Of a stretch of 63,681 nt of DNA, positions 26,444 to 35,384 are shown in pieces. The translations under genes and the position numbers were made by a program. Origin of the DNA: Chloroflexota bacterium (GTDB taxonomy: Bacteria > Chloroflexota > UBA4733); contig JAMCTA010000071.1 of the NCBI GenBank assembly GCA_023381895.1, positions 1 through 63,681 of the forward strand. Direction: 5' to 3'. A model generated the notes under the pieces. It saw only the letters and a list, made by a program, of their open reading frames with translations, was not told the DNA's origin and did no database searches. The number at the start of each line of letters is the position of its first letter. The first letter of the stretch is position 1.

Positions 26444-27346
26444 CTACCCCACTGCATCCCGCTGCTCACCTTTTTGGAGGTGATGAAAGGCCTGATGGGC
26501 AGCACCGAGAGTGAGCGGACAAATCTGGTAACTACTCTCCAACTCTTCAAGATACGTGATGAGGTGCTCTAGATTGGTCCGGGCAGGGCCATCAGTCCGT
26601 TCATAGGAGAATGCATTACGCGTGTACAAGCAGAGTGCCCGGAACGCGACGCCTGCTGAAGACATCCGCTGCAACTGCGCGTCAACCAGGGGCCGATGCC
26701 ATGTCTGGGCCACATGCGAATCGATACACAGGTCCGGCGCGATGCCACCTCGCTCTTGGACCGCATCACTCGTGACTGGGAGCTCCCAGAGCGGGAGAGC
26801 ACCACCCGCGAGACGATCAGTTGCGGATGTATAGTGCGCATCGGTGAGTGCACCAGTCCACGCGACGCCTTGCTTCACCATGCGCCTTCCCGGATTGGAG
26901 AGCGAGCTTTGCAGGAACCCGAACGCGGATAGCACGGCAAAGCTCGAATCGTTCGCCGAAAAGAGAGCGGTGCGAACACTCAACGGCCGGTAGCCCATCC
27001 GGTCGCCAAACTGCTGCACACTCATCTGAACGACCTTGCGCTGCTGCTGTTCCGGCAGCTGCCCAAAGTGCTTGGACAGCTTGGCACCCTCAAGTGACGG
27101 CGGATGGATAAGCAGTCCGACCTCTACCCCAGAACTGACAAGATCGTCAAGCAATGGGCTGTGCGCGCCTGCACACTCTGGGGTGGCAAAGAGTGTCGGC
27201 TGATAGCCAGCTTTGAGAAGGACTGTACAGAAGCCGTCAATCGCTCTGCTGCTGAGCTCCCACGATCGCGGCCCTTCCGTAGCACGCGACGTACCAGCAG
27301 GGTAGCAATTCATCGTAAATGTCGTATGCAGCACCGTGCCCAACAA
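26444..27346 (-). CDS. Polysaccharide deacetylase-like (NodB fold) protein lacking visible metal-site motifs
   Basis: A 300-residue protein whose order of segments resembles the carbohydrate esterase 4 barrel. It has a helix that selects a target (RAIDGFCTVLLKAGYQPTLFA), then VSSGVEVGLLIHPP, QFGDRMGYRPLSVRTALFSA and the ANDSSFAVLSAFGFLQSS segment that usually follows. The canonical T-F-D-D-G and H-S/T-x3-H motifs are not present, so it is probably not an active deacetylase of the known type. It could bind or modify a polysaccharide. It starts within the gap after the three-helix membrane protein on the same strand. Confidence 0.55.
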   Translation of the reverse strand: MLGTVLHTTFTMNCYPAGTSRATEGPRSWELSSRAIDGFCTVLLKAGYQPTLFATPECAGAHSPLLDDLVSSGVEVGLLIHPPSLEGAKLSKHFGQLPEQQQRKVVQMSVQQFGDRMGYRPLSVRTALFSANDSSFAVLSAFGFLQSSLSNPGRRMVKQGVAWTGALTDAHYTSATDRLAGGALPLWELPVTSDAVQERGGIAPDLCIDSHVAQTWHRPLVDAQLQRMSSAGVAFRALCLYTRNAFSYERTDGPARTNLEHLITYLEELESSYQICPLTLGAAHQAFHHLQKGEQRDAVG

Positions 27347-27356
27347 TCATCTCACT

Positions 27357-27731
27357 CTAGAGCACCAGGGCCTGGAAGAGCTCTTGCAGGGCAAGGCCGA
27401 CTCCAAGTACACCGAGCAGTGGTAAGGCAACGTACACGAAGCGGGGGATGAGCTGAAAGCGCTGGACACCGTCGCGAAGATACGCCTCCGCCCATAATAG
27501 TGCGGCGAAGAGGGCGAATGCCAAGATAATCGTAAGCACAGCTGATAGCAGTGCCGTGGCGCTGTTGGCGCCTGCAAAGATGACAACGACATACACCGAG
27601 GTAATGCGCCAGGCCAGAAAGTCGCCATACGCGATGGCCACCAGGACGAGGAAGAGCGCGTAGCAAAGGGCGTAGCGGGCAGGAAACAGCAAAGGGGGCT
27701 TCCGGCGCCGAGAGTTCGCGACACGGCCCAT
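27357..27731 (-). CDS. Small membrane protein, function unknown
   Basis: A 124-residue protein with three hydrophobic stretches: residues about 20-45, 48-85 (which may contain two passes) and 100-118. A basic N-terminus (RRRKPP) suggests a cytoplasmic start. No family is recognised. It is ten bases upstream of the deacetylase-like gene on the same strand, and 98 bp downstream of the ATP-binding gene of the peptide transporter, so it may be at the tail of that transcript. Confidence 0.5.
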   Translation of the reverse strand: MGRVANSRRRKPPLLFPARYALCYALFLVLVAIAYGDFLAWRITSVYVVVIFAGANSATALLSAVLTIILAFALFAALLWAEAYLRDGVQRFQLIPRFVYVALPLLGVLGVGLALQELFQALVL

Positions 27732-27829
27732 GAGTCAGGCTGCTCTCTCCACGCCGCCTGAGCAAGCACTGCCTCTTCTGCATCGCCTCTATGGATCCCG
27801 TACGCCACGTTCCGCTTCGTGCCCACCCC

Positions 27830-28954
27830 CTATGGCGCGGTCGACGACGGCGAAGCGCTGGGAGTCCCTACCGGCGGCGACGAAAGGGCGCCGATCTGGC
27901 TCAAGCGCGGCACTCCCTGCAATTGTAGCGTCTCCGCAAAATGGCACGCTGCCCAGTGTTCCGACCCCACCTTGCGCAGAGGTGGTCGTTCTTGCTGGCA
28001 GATGTCTTGAGCGTACGGACAGCGGGGGTGGAAATAGCAGCCAGAAGGAGGGTTTGCGGGACTCGGTACTTCACCGCCAAGACGCACTGGGCGCGAGCGC
28101 CGACGAGGGTCCGGCTTGGGGATAGCTGCCAGGAGTGCCTCTGTATAGGGCATCATCGGATGATAGTAGAGCTCCTCTGTCGGCGCCATCTCCACCAGGT
28201 AGCCCACATACATCACGGCAACACGGTCGGATATGTGTTCCACAACGCTGAGGTCGTGAGCGATAAACAGGTACGTCAGGTCGAGCTGACTCTGGAGATC
28301 CTCGAGAAGGTTCAGCACCTGCGCTTGAACCGATACGTCCAGCGCTGACACCGGCTCATCACAGATGACGAGCTTGGGGTTGAGTGCGAGAGCACGAGCA
28401 ATGCCGATACGCTGCCGCTGCCCACCGCTAAAGGCGTGCGGGTACCGGCTAGCATATTCTGGGCGCAAGCCTACAATCGTCAGTAGCTCCGCAACTCGGT
28501 CTTGAAGAGCCCGGCCCCGCAGGACTTTGTGGATGATCAGCGGCTCTGACACAATCCGTCCCACGGTCATACGCGGATCCAACGAGGAGAACGGATCCTG
28601 GAAAATCATCTGTACGTTGGTCCACACCTGATGCAGCTGATGCCGATCAAGCTGCTCGACATGCACGGGCCCGAGCTGCGGGTCATTGAAGAGAATCTCA
28701 CCTTCGGTAGGATCGTAGAGGCGGATGGTCGTACGGCCTGCGGTCGTCTTTCCACACCCACTCTCACCCACCAATCCCAGGGTCTCCCCCTCTTTGATGT
28801 AGAAGTCGATGCCATCGACAGCCCGCACATTGCCGACCACACGCTGGAGGAACCCGCCGCGGATAGGGAAGTGCTTCTTGAGGCCGCGCACGGCGAGCAG
28901 CGTGTCGTCGGGTAGCGGCTGCCCGTCGCTCATCATCATCTGTTGTGCACACAT
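27830..28954 (-). CDS. Peptide ABC transporter ATP-binding protein, DppF/OppF type
   Basis: One of two ATPases of a dipeptide/oligopeptide importer. Walker A is GESGCGKTT, the signature is [19 protein letters not shown], and Walker B is [12 protein letters not shown], with the switch His in FIAHDLSV. The C-terminal extension has [15 protein letters not shown], the four-cysteine cluster typical of OppD/OppF-type ATPases. The KHFPIRGGF start identifies the F-type subunit. Length 374 residues. It is the last gene of the five-gene transporter set. Confidence 0.93.
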   Translation of the reverse strand: MCAQQMMMSDGQPLPDDTLLAVRGLKKHFPIRGGFLQRVVGNVRAVDGIDFYIKEGETLGLVGESGCGKTTAGRTTIRLYDPTEGEILFNDPQLGPVHVEQLDRHQLHQVWTNVQMIFQDPFSSLDPRMTVGRIVSEPLIIHKVLRGRALQDRVAELLTIVGLRPEYASRYPHAFSGGQRQRIGIARALALNPKLVICDEPVSALDVSVQAQVLNLLEDLQSQLDLTYLFIAHDLSVVEHISDRVAVMYVGYLVEMAPTEELYYHPMMPYTEALLAAIPKPDPRRRSRPVRLGGEVPSPANPPSGCYFHPRCPYAQDICQQERPPLRKVGSEHWAACHFAETLQLQGVPRLSQIGALSSPPVGTPSASPSSTAP

Positions 28955-29005
28955 TGCCTCACCTCAGCCTACTTCATGACTCTGTCAGGGCCCACAACTC
29001 AAGGC

Positions 29006-30100
29006 TCACGAACTCTTCTCACCGTTACTTGTTGCAACCTCCTGGTGATTGAGATCGTTGTACAGATGACAGCGTACGAGGTGCTGCGGTGAGCTCGGCA
29101 GGTGCAGCGCCTCGGGATACACCTTGTCACAGATTCCTGGCATGAAACTTGGGCAGCGCGGGTGGAACGGGCACCCGGAAACGCGTGTGTAAGGATCAGG
29201 GACGCTTCCTCTAATGACTTCCAAGTGCTCCTTACGATTCGTGCCGAGCCGCGGAATAGAGCGCAGCAGTGAAATCGTGTAGGGATGCTTCGGGTCGTAG
29301 AAGATTTCCTCGACGCTGGCCTGCTCGACGATACGACCAAGGTACATCACGGCAACGTCGTCACACATCTGCGCCACCACGCCGAGGTTATGTGTGATGA
29401 ACATGATCGACATGCCGATCTCTTGCTGGAGCTCACGCATGAGCTCCAGGATATTCGCCTCCGTGGTCACATCGAGTGCAGTGGTCGGCTCATCAGCAAT
29501 GAGCAGGTCAGGCGTACAGGACAGTCCCATCGCAATCATTGCGCGCTGGCGCATGCCACCGCTCAACTCGTGGGGATAGCTGCCAAAGATGCGCTCCGGA
29601 TTGGGCATACCCACTTTCTGCAGGATGTCGATGGCCCGCTCCTTGGCCTCTTTGTGGTCCTTTGTCTGGTGGAGAAGGATCGCCTCTTTGATCTGATTGC
29701 CGACGGTATAGCAAGGATTGAGGGAGGTCATGGGCTCCTGAAAGATCATGCTGATATTCTTGCCTCGCGTCCCGCGCATGTCCGCACCCATACGCTCATA
29801 TTCCAGAAGGTTGATCGCCTCGGCCCCATCACGCGGTCGGAACAAGACGCGACCACTCGTGATGATTCCTGGCGGCGGCACAAGCTGGAGAATGGCCAAT
29901 CCTGTTACGCTCTTCCCGCAGCCGCTCTCGCCAACAACACCGAGCGTCTTGCCGCGTGGCACCTCAAAGGTGATACCGTTCAGAGCAGACGAGACCCCAA
30001 TTGGAGTGCGAAACTCGACCCGCAGATCCTCCACACGGATAACGAAGTCTTCGGCTTGTCCGGCCTGACCACGCACGGGAGACATCGCAGTGCTGGCCAT
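29006..30100 (-). CDS. Peptide ABC transporter ATP-binding protein, DppD/OppD type
   Basis: The other ATPase of the importer. It begins with [20 protein letters not shown], then Walker [12 protein letters not shown] (with the D-type VTGLAILQL), signature [15 protein letters not shown], Walker [15 protein letters not shown], and switch His in FITHNLGV. The C-terminal cluster [16 protein letters not shown] matches the F-type partner. Fifty bases separate it from both neighbours in the transporter operon. D- and F-type subunits normally form a heterodimer. Confidence 0.93.
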   Translation of the reverse strand: MASTAMSPVRGQAGQAEDFVIRVEDLRVEFRTPIGVSSALNGITFEVPRGKTLGVVGESGCGKSVTGLAILQLVPPPGIITSGRVLFRPRDGAEAINLLEYERMGADMRGTRGKNISMIFQEPMTSLNPCYTVGNQIKEAILLHQTKDHKEAKERAIDILQKVGMPNPERIFGSYPHELSGGMRQRAMIAMGLSCTPDLLIADEPTTALDVTTEANILELMRELQQEIGMSIMFITHNLGVVAQMCDDVAVMYLGRIVEQASVEEIFYDPKHPYTISLLRSIPRLGTNRKEHLEVIRGSVPDPYTRVSGCPFHPRCPSFMPGICDKVYPEALHLPSSPQHLVRCHLYNDLNHQEVATSNGEKSS

Positions 30101-30151
30101 TGCTCTTTCCCTTTCCCTACCGACCCGCCTAATCCTTGCTGAGCACAGACT

Positions 30152-31270
30152 CTAAGAATAGGGGTCTGCTGCGTCGCGGAAGCCATCACCCAGGAGCTGG
30201 AAGCACGTCACGGCGAGGATGACGCACAGTGCAGGAATCATCAACCACAGATGAGACTCTACCACCGAGAGCTGCTGCGCATCACGCAGAAGCACGCCCC
30301 AGCTCACGGCCGGCGGGAGCATGCCGATCCCGAGAAAGCTGAGCGAGGTCTCACCCAAAATCGAAAAAGGTACCGCCAGTGTTGCCACCACCACGATGTG
30401 GCTCAAGGCATTCGGCAGCATGTGGGTCAAGATGATGCGCCACGAAGAAGCGCCAGCGAGGCGAGAAGCCATAGTGTAGTCTAACGTCCGGTAGGCGAGG
30501 ATTTTGGCCCGGACCTGACGAGCGAGACCAGTCCATCCGATGAGCGAGAGAATCAACGTGATGAAGAAGTAGCGCTTCACCACTGACATGTCTTGAGGCA
30601 AGGCTGCTGCGAAAGCGGCCCACAAAGGCAGTGTCGGCATCGACATCAGGAGCTCGATGAAGCGCTGAATCACGTTGTCGATCGCGCCGCCGAAGTAGCC
30701 GGAGGCGGTGCCCAACACAGAACCCAGAATCACAGACAGCGTCACCCCAACAAGCCCGATGCTGAGCGAGATGCGCGAGCCCATGATGGTGCGTGAGAAT
30801 ACGTCACGGCCCTGACTATCAGCACCCCACAAGAAGAACTTCTGACCCTTTGGCACCTCAAAGAGGTGGATATTCATAGGAATGATCCCAAACAGGTGAT
30901 ACGAGTACCCGGTAGCAAAGAACTGCAACGGATAGGCTTTGTTGCAGTCGGTAGTGTAGACCCAGGTGAAGTTCGCCTTGTTGAGCGTCTGCGTCACTCC
31001 GCAAATAGAGATATGGCCGTTTATGAAGTGCAGCGCCGTTGGCGCGGCATACTGACTGTTGGAATCGAGTGCATCGACCGAATACGGTGTGACAAATGGT
31101 GCGAAAATCGCCACCAGATAGAAGACGATAAGCACAAGTCCGCCCGCAACAGACAGCCTATTCTCCATGAACCGCCGCCGCATGAGCGTCCACTGAGATA
31201 GCCGCCCAATGTCTGAGATGCGGTCCTGAACAGTCCCCGCCTCCTCCAACAACACTTGCGTCGTCGCCAT
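30152..31270 (-). CDS. Peptide ABC transporter permease, DppC/OppC type
   Basis: An inner-membrane permease of 372 residues. The N-terminal membrane segment (RLSVAGGLVLIVFYLVAIFA) is followed by a roughly 130-residue extracytoplasmic insertion containing two cysteines (ICGVTQ and TDCNKAYPL) that could form a disulfide. Next comes GADSQGRDVFSRTIMGSRIS, the DppC hallmark, and the EAA loop ASRLAGASSWRIILTHMLPN that contacts the ATPases. The big external insertion is longer than in E. coli DppC and may help dock the binding protein. Confidence 0.92.
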   Translation of the reverse strand: MATTQVLLEEAGTVQDRISDIGRLSQWTLMRRRFMENRLSVAGGLVLIVFYLVAIFAPFVTPYSVDALDSNSQYAAPTALHFINGHISICGVTQTLNKANFTWVYTTDCNKAYPLQFFATGYSYHLFGIIPMNIHLFEVPKGQKFFLWGADSQGRDVFSRTIMGSRISLSIGLVGVTLSVILGSVLGTASGYFGGAIDNVIQRFIELLMSMPTLPLWAAFAAALPQDMSVVKRYFFITLILSLIGWTGLARQVRAKILAYRTLDYTMASRLAGASSWRIILTHMLPNALSHIVVVATLAVPFSILGETSLSFLGIGMLPPAVSWGVLLRDAQQLSVVESHLWLMIPALCVILAVTCFQLLGDGFRDAADPYS

Positions 31271-31315
31271 TACGAATTCATCCTCTCGCGCAAGAGATAC
31301 GTCACCAGTGCGTCG

Positions 31316-32299
31316 CTACTCGTAACGGATGCGGGGGTCAACCCAGGCAAGCAGAAGGTCCGCCAGGAGATTGCCGACAACGAGGAGAATCGAGAGTGCC
31401 ATCAGGAATGTGATGGCAAGGTACATATCTTTGTTGATGAGAGAGCTGATGTACAAAGGACCAGTCGTCGGTAGGTTCAGCACGATCGAGACAATCACCT
31501 CACCCGAGATCAGGCTGGGCAAGAGACTGCCAAGCGTCATGATGAGCGGATGCAGCGCGTTGCGCACCGCGTGCTTCCAGATCACCATCACTTCGCGAAG
31601 TCCTTTAGCGCGGGCAGTCTGCACATACTGTTGATTCAACACGTCGAGCAAATTGGCTCGCATGACGCGCGTCGTCCAGGCCGTCGCGCTCGCAGCAATG
31701 ACAATCACAGGAATCCACATGTGGCTCAGCAGGTTCCCTACCCTTGCCCACGACCAGGGAGCATTCTGATACTGCTGGGAGAATAGCCCTCCCACCCCAG
31801 TATGGAAGAACTTCGAGGCGACGACGAGAAGGATCAGGGCCATGAGAAAATCTGGCACCGCCACCCCGATGAACTGGATGAGCGTGATGACGTAATCCGG
31901 AACGGTGTAACGATGGGTCGCCGAATACACGCCGACCGGAATTGCTACGACCCAGGTGAAGATGAGCGCAAAGCTCGACAGGAGGACTGAAAACCCAATG
32001 CGACTCCAGATGAGGCTCCCCACAGGCTCCTGATAGGTGAACGACTCACCGAAATCTCCGTGGACCACTCCGCTGACCCACTTCCAGTACTTCACCGGAA
32101 TCGGGTCGTTGAGTCCATAGCGGGCCTTTAATGACTCAATCTCCTGATAGGAGACCTCTCCCCCTTGAGCCCGGAGCTGATTGATCCTGGCATCAAGGGC
32201 AGATCCCGGAACGAGGTTGATGATGAAGAAGCCAATAATGGAGATGAAAAAGAGCGTCACGACCATATACAGTAAGCGGCGCAAGACGTAATTGATCAT
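31316..32299 (-). CDS. Peptide ABC transporter permease, DppB/OppB type
   Basis: A 327-residue permease. It begins MINYVLRRLLYMVVTLFFIS, the typical DppB start with a first membrane helix. It then has the NDPIPVKYWKWVSGVVHGDFGES segment and the ARAKGLREVMVIWKHAVRNA coupling loop (EAA-type). It ends DLLLAWVDPRIRYE, a nearly invariant DppB C-terminus. AAAGGAAG precedes the ATG. It is separated from the binding-protein gene by about 130 bp that hold a hairpin. Confidence 0.93.
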   Translation of the reverse strand: MINYVLRRLLYMVVTLFFISIIGFFIINLVPGSALDARINQLRAQGGEVSYQEIESLKARYGLNDPIPVKYWKWVSGVVHGDFGESFTYQEPVGSLIWSRIGFSVLLSSFALIFTWVVAIPVGVYSATHRYTVPDYVITLIQFIGVAVPDFLMALILLVVASKFFHTGVGGLFSQQYQNAPWSWARVGNLLSHMWIPVIVIAASATAWTTRVMRANLLDVLNQQYVQTARAKGLREVMVIWKHAVRNALHPLIMTLGSLLPSLISGEVIVSIVLNLPTTGPLYISSLINKDMYLAITFLMALSILLVVGNLLADLLLAWVDPRIRYE

Positions 32300-32375
32300 T
32301 GACCATTTCTTCCTTTACCGGCGGAGAGTGCCCTGCAGAGAATCACGAGGTGGGAACGGGCAGGGGAAGGGAAGA

Positions 32376-32400
32376 CCGGCAGAACGATCTGCTCTGCCGG
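32376..32400 (-). terminator. Intercistronic hairpin between binding protein and permease genes
   Basis: A perfect 8-bp stem (CCGGCAGA / TCTGCCGG, loop of nine) lies about 30 bases past the binding-protein stop. On the transcript strand it is followed by TCTTCCCTTCC. It probably gives partial termination or protects the upstream message, so that more binding protein than permease is made, a common arrangement in ABC importers. Confidence 0.55.
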
Positions 32401-32427
32401 CTTCCCGCTCCTGTCAGTATCGACACA

Positions 32428-34671
32428 TTACCCGTTGTGCGCGGTGGGATCCTCCCAATAGTACGTCTCAGGATCATATACCGCGGGGCTCGGAATCACC
32501 CATGGATTTGTGAAGCCATGCTGATAGCCATTCTGTGGCCCCAGATCCTCGTACGTCGGTACATTCTTGAGGCCGTTCTTGACGAGCACCAGCTGCGGAT
32601 AATTGGTAACCGTGCCCGAGAAGAATGGGCCATCCGTGTAGTGGATCTTCACGATCTCCCACACCAGCTGCGAGCGCTTCGTCTGGTCTGGCTCAATTCT
32701 CGTCTGCCCGTAGAGCTGCCAGATCTTCTCGACTGGCCCGCCCTTTGTTGGCTCCATCCGAGGAGGAGTCCGCTTGTAGGGATCAACGTTCAGCTGCTGA
32801 TTAGCCTGCGGGGTACCGATGAGGCTGTTCCACACACCCTCCAGAGGCGCCCAGCGCGAGTTCTCCAGAGGAACGAGCCACTGCGGGTAGACGAGGCAGT
32901 TTGGCCCGTCACCGACCTCCCAGTTCAAGGTGGTCATGAGCTTGCCCGAGGCCCACTCCTGCCCGAAGCTGGCCGGAGTTACTGGATTCAGCTTGGCGTT
33001 GATACCAATCGACTGCCAGTCCTTCGCCAGCAGCGCGTTCTTCTTCATGTCGTAGCCGTTCGGATCGGCGTTGGCCGGATAGTCCAGCGTCACAGTGAGC
33101 GGACTACCATCAGGGAGCGTGCGCCACTGCCCGCTCTTCTTCACCCCGATCTTGTCCAGCATCTGCTGTGCCAGCGCAGGATCGTACTTGATGGTGCTGT
33201 CTCGCCAGGCCGTATAGACCGCTTGGCCACCGGGGATGTGCCATTCGATGGCCTTCGGGCTCATCGTGCCGGAGGTCAGCTCACCCTGCTCGAAGTAGAC
33301 CACCTTGCGGGCGTTCGCGCGGTTGTAAGCGTGCGACATGGCCTTCAGGAAGTCCGAATTCCGGAAGAGCTGCCGCACTTTGGGATCCTGGTAGTCTCGA
33401 TTGAAGAAGTACATTGAGCCCGTGCCAGAGCCGCTGTCCCAGAACCACATCTGTAGCCCGCTCTGCGCCTGGCTGGACTTAATCGTGGCCACATCGGCGA
33501 GACCTAAGGGTGTCCACGCACCATGTACATAGTCGGCCTTGCCCTGGGTGATGCTCAGGCGGAAGACTTGCGGATCCTGGTAGTTCGTGTACACGACACC
33601 GTCGATGTAGGGAAGCTGGTTGCCTTCCTTGTCGACAGCCCAGTAGTACGGGTTGCGCGTCCAGATGGAACTCTGGCCTTTGTTGTACTTCTGAAGCATC
33701 CATCCGGTCATCGTCGGGTTGGCCGGATTCTTCGTCCAGTCCTGCATAAGGGTGAAGTTGTCCACCCACTTCGTCTTATCGACCTTCGGGTTGTACTTCG
33801 GCATGAACTGGCTCAAGTAGTGTTTGGGATCCATCCATCGCGGACCAATCCCACGCTTCACCCACATCGCCAGGCGGTCCGCTGTCAGCGGGGTTGTCGA
33901 GTCGAAGGTCAACACGAGCGTATTGGCATCCGGGGCCGTTATCTTCCAGAGGGTCCCCTTGCCCGAGTGGGCCTCATCGGGCGGGATCATCTTCAGCTCA
34001 GAATTGAGCACTTCGTCTTCCCACCAGAACAAGATGTCGGCTGTCGTCCAGGGCTGACCATCCGACCACTTGAGACCTTTGCGGAAGTGGAAGGTCCACA
34101 CGCTCTGGTTCGTATTGGACTCCCAGCTCTCAGCAAGACCAGGGCCAATGGCGAGGCCATCCTTCAGCCAGCGCAGAATCGAGTGGCCGTACATCCCCTC
34201 CTGCAGGTCGTGCGTGGTGGCCCAGTCGGAGGTGTCGGTACACACCATCTGCAGCTTGCCACCATACTTACCCACCGTCAGCCACGGGTGCGGCACAACG
34301 TAGGGGACTGCGGGTAAGCGCTGCTCCACAGGGGGGAGCGTGCCAGCCTTGACCATGCTGGCCAGCATGGGCGCTTCCTTGTACTTGCCGCCGGAAACCG
34401 TCGCCGCCGTCGTCACGTTGGCGATGGTCGTCGCGGCAGCCGTCGTGGACGATGCTGTTGTCGATGCAGCAGCGGCGGATGTCGACGTAGCCGCTGCCGA
34501 CGAGCTCGTTGCGGCAGCAGACGACGATGTGGCCGCCGCCGATGATGACGTAGCTGCCGCCGAGGAAGAGGTCGTAGTGCTGGTGCCAGAGCTACACGCG
34601 GCAAGAACAGCGCTCGACGCCGCGACCGCAGACAGGCGCAGGAACTGCGCTCTGTTCAGCTTCGCTTCCAT
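32428..34671 (-). CDS. Peptide ABC transporter substrate-binding lipoprotein (family 5)
   Basis: Solute-binding protein of 747 residues. A signal sequence ends in the lipobox VLAAC (C26), so it should be anchored in the membrane by a lipid. Residues about 27-90 are almost only Ser, Ala and Thr, with a seven-residue repeat, and act as a flexible tether. The mature domain starts near YVVPHPWLTVGKYGGKLQ and holds the family 5 features YGHSILRWL, SVWTFHFRKGLKWSDGQPWT and the long two-lobed fold ending in DPETYYWEDPTAHNG. Many Trp and Tyr residues suggest binding of a peptide or similarly large ligand. First gene of the transporter operon. Confidence 0.92.
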   Translation of the reverse strand: MEAKLNRAQFLRLSAVAASSAVLAACSSGTSTTTSSSAAATSSSAAATSSSAAATSSSAAATSTSAAAASTTASSTTAAATTIANVTTAATVSGGKYKEAPMLASMVKAGTLPPVEQRLPAVPYVVPHPWLTVGKYGGKLQMVCTDTSDWATTHDLQEGMYGHSILRWLKDGLAIGPGLAESWESNTNQSVWTFHFRKGLKWSDGQPWTTADILFWWEDEVLNSELKMIPPDEAHSGKGTLWKITAPDANTLVLTFDSTTPLTADRLAMWVKRGIGPRWMDPKHYLSQFMPKYNPKVDKTKWVDNFTLMQDWTKNPANPTMTGWMLQKYNKGQSSIWTRNPYYWAVDKEGNQLPYIDGVVYTNYQDPQVFRLSITQGKADYVHGAWTPLGLADVATIKSSQAQSGLQMWFWDSGSGTGSMYFFNRDYQDPKVRQLFRNSDFLKAMSHAYNRANARKVVYFEQGELTSGTMSPKAIEWHIPGGQAVYTAWRDSTIKYDPALAQQMLDKIGVKKSGQWRTLPDGSPLTVTLDYPANADPNGYDMKKNALLAKDWQSIGINAKLNPVTPASFGQEWASGKLMTTLNWEVGDGPNCLVYPQWLVPLENSRWAPLEGVWNSLIGTPQANQQLNVDPYKRTPPRMEPTKGGPVEKIWQLYGQTRIEPDQTKRSQLVWEIVKIHYTDGPFFSGTVTNYPQLVLVKNGLKNVPTYEDLGPQNGYQHGFTNPWVIPSPAVYDPETYYWEDPTAHNG
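34480..34563 (-). repeat. Four 21-bp coding repeats in the lipoprotein tether
   Basis: Four consecutive 21-bp units encode a Ser-Ser-Ser-Ala-Ala-Ala-Thr heptad. The units differ at many third codon positions, so the amino-acid repeat is kept while the DNA has diverged. The repeat belongs to the extended linker between the lipidated cysteine and the ligand-binding domain. Confidence 0.75.
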
Positions 34672-35056
34672 TCACTGATACCTTTCGAACTGTGCTTCGT
34701 TAGGACTGGTATAGCGATGCGTGGGAAACTGCACGCTTTCTCTGTCTCTGGCTACCTCCTCGTCTTTGGAACAAACTACTGCACACGCCCGTATCAAGAG
34801 ATGACTGGGTCCCCGGCAATCATCCCGCCGGAATTGACACAGCCCCAGCAGAAGAAAGTAGGACGCAGGCCCTAGCGGCTACGCCCCACTGCATTGCTGA
34901 CACCTAAGAGCACGATTCGGACTACCTGGCAGCACGGTCGAGGGGGGCTCTACTTGTTCCGTTGGATGCATCCCCCGAGCCATCCTGGCCGCAGAGCAAA
35001 CCCCACGATCACAATGAGGAGATCTTCCGGCTGGGATGGGAACTGTTTCTCTGGAA

Positions 35057-35085
35057 ATAGTAAATGGGTACTGGTCAAATGTCAA
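35057..35085 (-). promoter_or_regulatory. Sigma-70-type promoter for the peptide transporter operon
   Basis: On the minus strand TTGACA (35080-35085) and TACTAT (35057-35062) are separated by 17 bases, close to consensus at both elements. Transcription would begin near 35050, about 380 nt before the binding-protein start. Confidence 0.65.
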
Positions 35086-35352
35086 CCAATGACACACCGA
35101 CTTCGACAGACCGGTGCTGCCCTTGCTCGTCTGCACGATCGATGTCCACCCCTCTTGCCATCCTCGGGAGCGCGTCGAGGCTTCGTACGAAGCCCCTAAG
35201 TTGCTACGGCGTCGAGAACGCTCCGAGGAAAACCGTGAGGGAAACTCGCGGGTAGCCCGGAGGAACTGGCGCGTTGCACCGTCGCTGACGCAGTCTCGAT
35301 GCTCATCCAGACCACGCAACGATAGTCTTAGAGCCCGCCCGGCGTCAATCCT

Positions 35353-35370
35353 ATCCCCAATTCTGGGGAT
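35353..35370 (-). terminator. Short hairpin after the sulfatase gene
   Basis: A perfect 7-bp stem with a four-base loop (ATCCCCA / TGGGGAT) begins about 15 bases past the sulfatase stop. A T run is absent, so termination here is only probable. Confidence 0.45.
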
Positions 35371-35384
35371 GTCCGCCCCCACTC

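Larger units (their letters stand above)
34672..35384 (-). other. Long non-coding region upstream of the peptide transporter operon
   Basis: This 713-bp gap holds a strong promoter-like sequence for the transporter (35057-35085), which leaves about 380 nt of leader before the binding-protein ATG, and a hairpin at the end of the sulfatase gene (35353-35370). I could not match the leader to any riboswitch class I know. Open frames across it on the minus strand have no family resemblance and no convincing start. Confidence 0.6.

Noticed and set aside
32299..33417. Long open frame (372 codons) on the plus strand
   Set aside because: It lies antisense to the peptide-binding protein gene, has no family resemblance and no start signal. 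It results from the high GC content.
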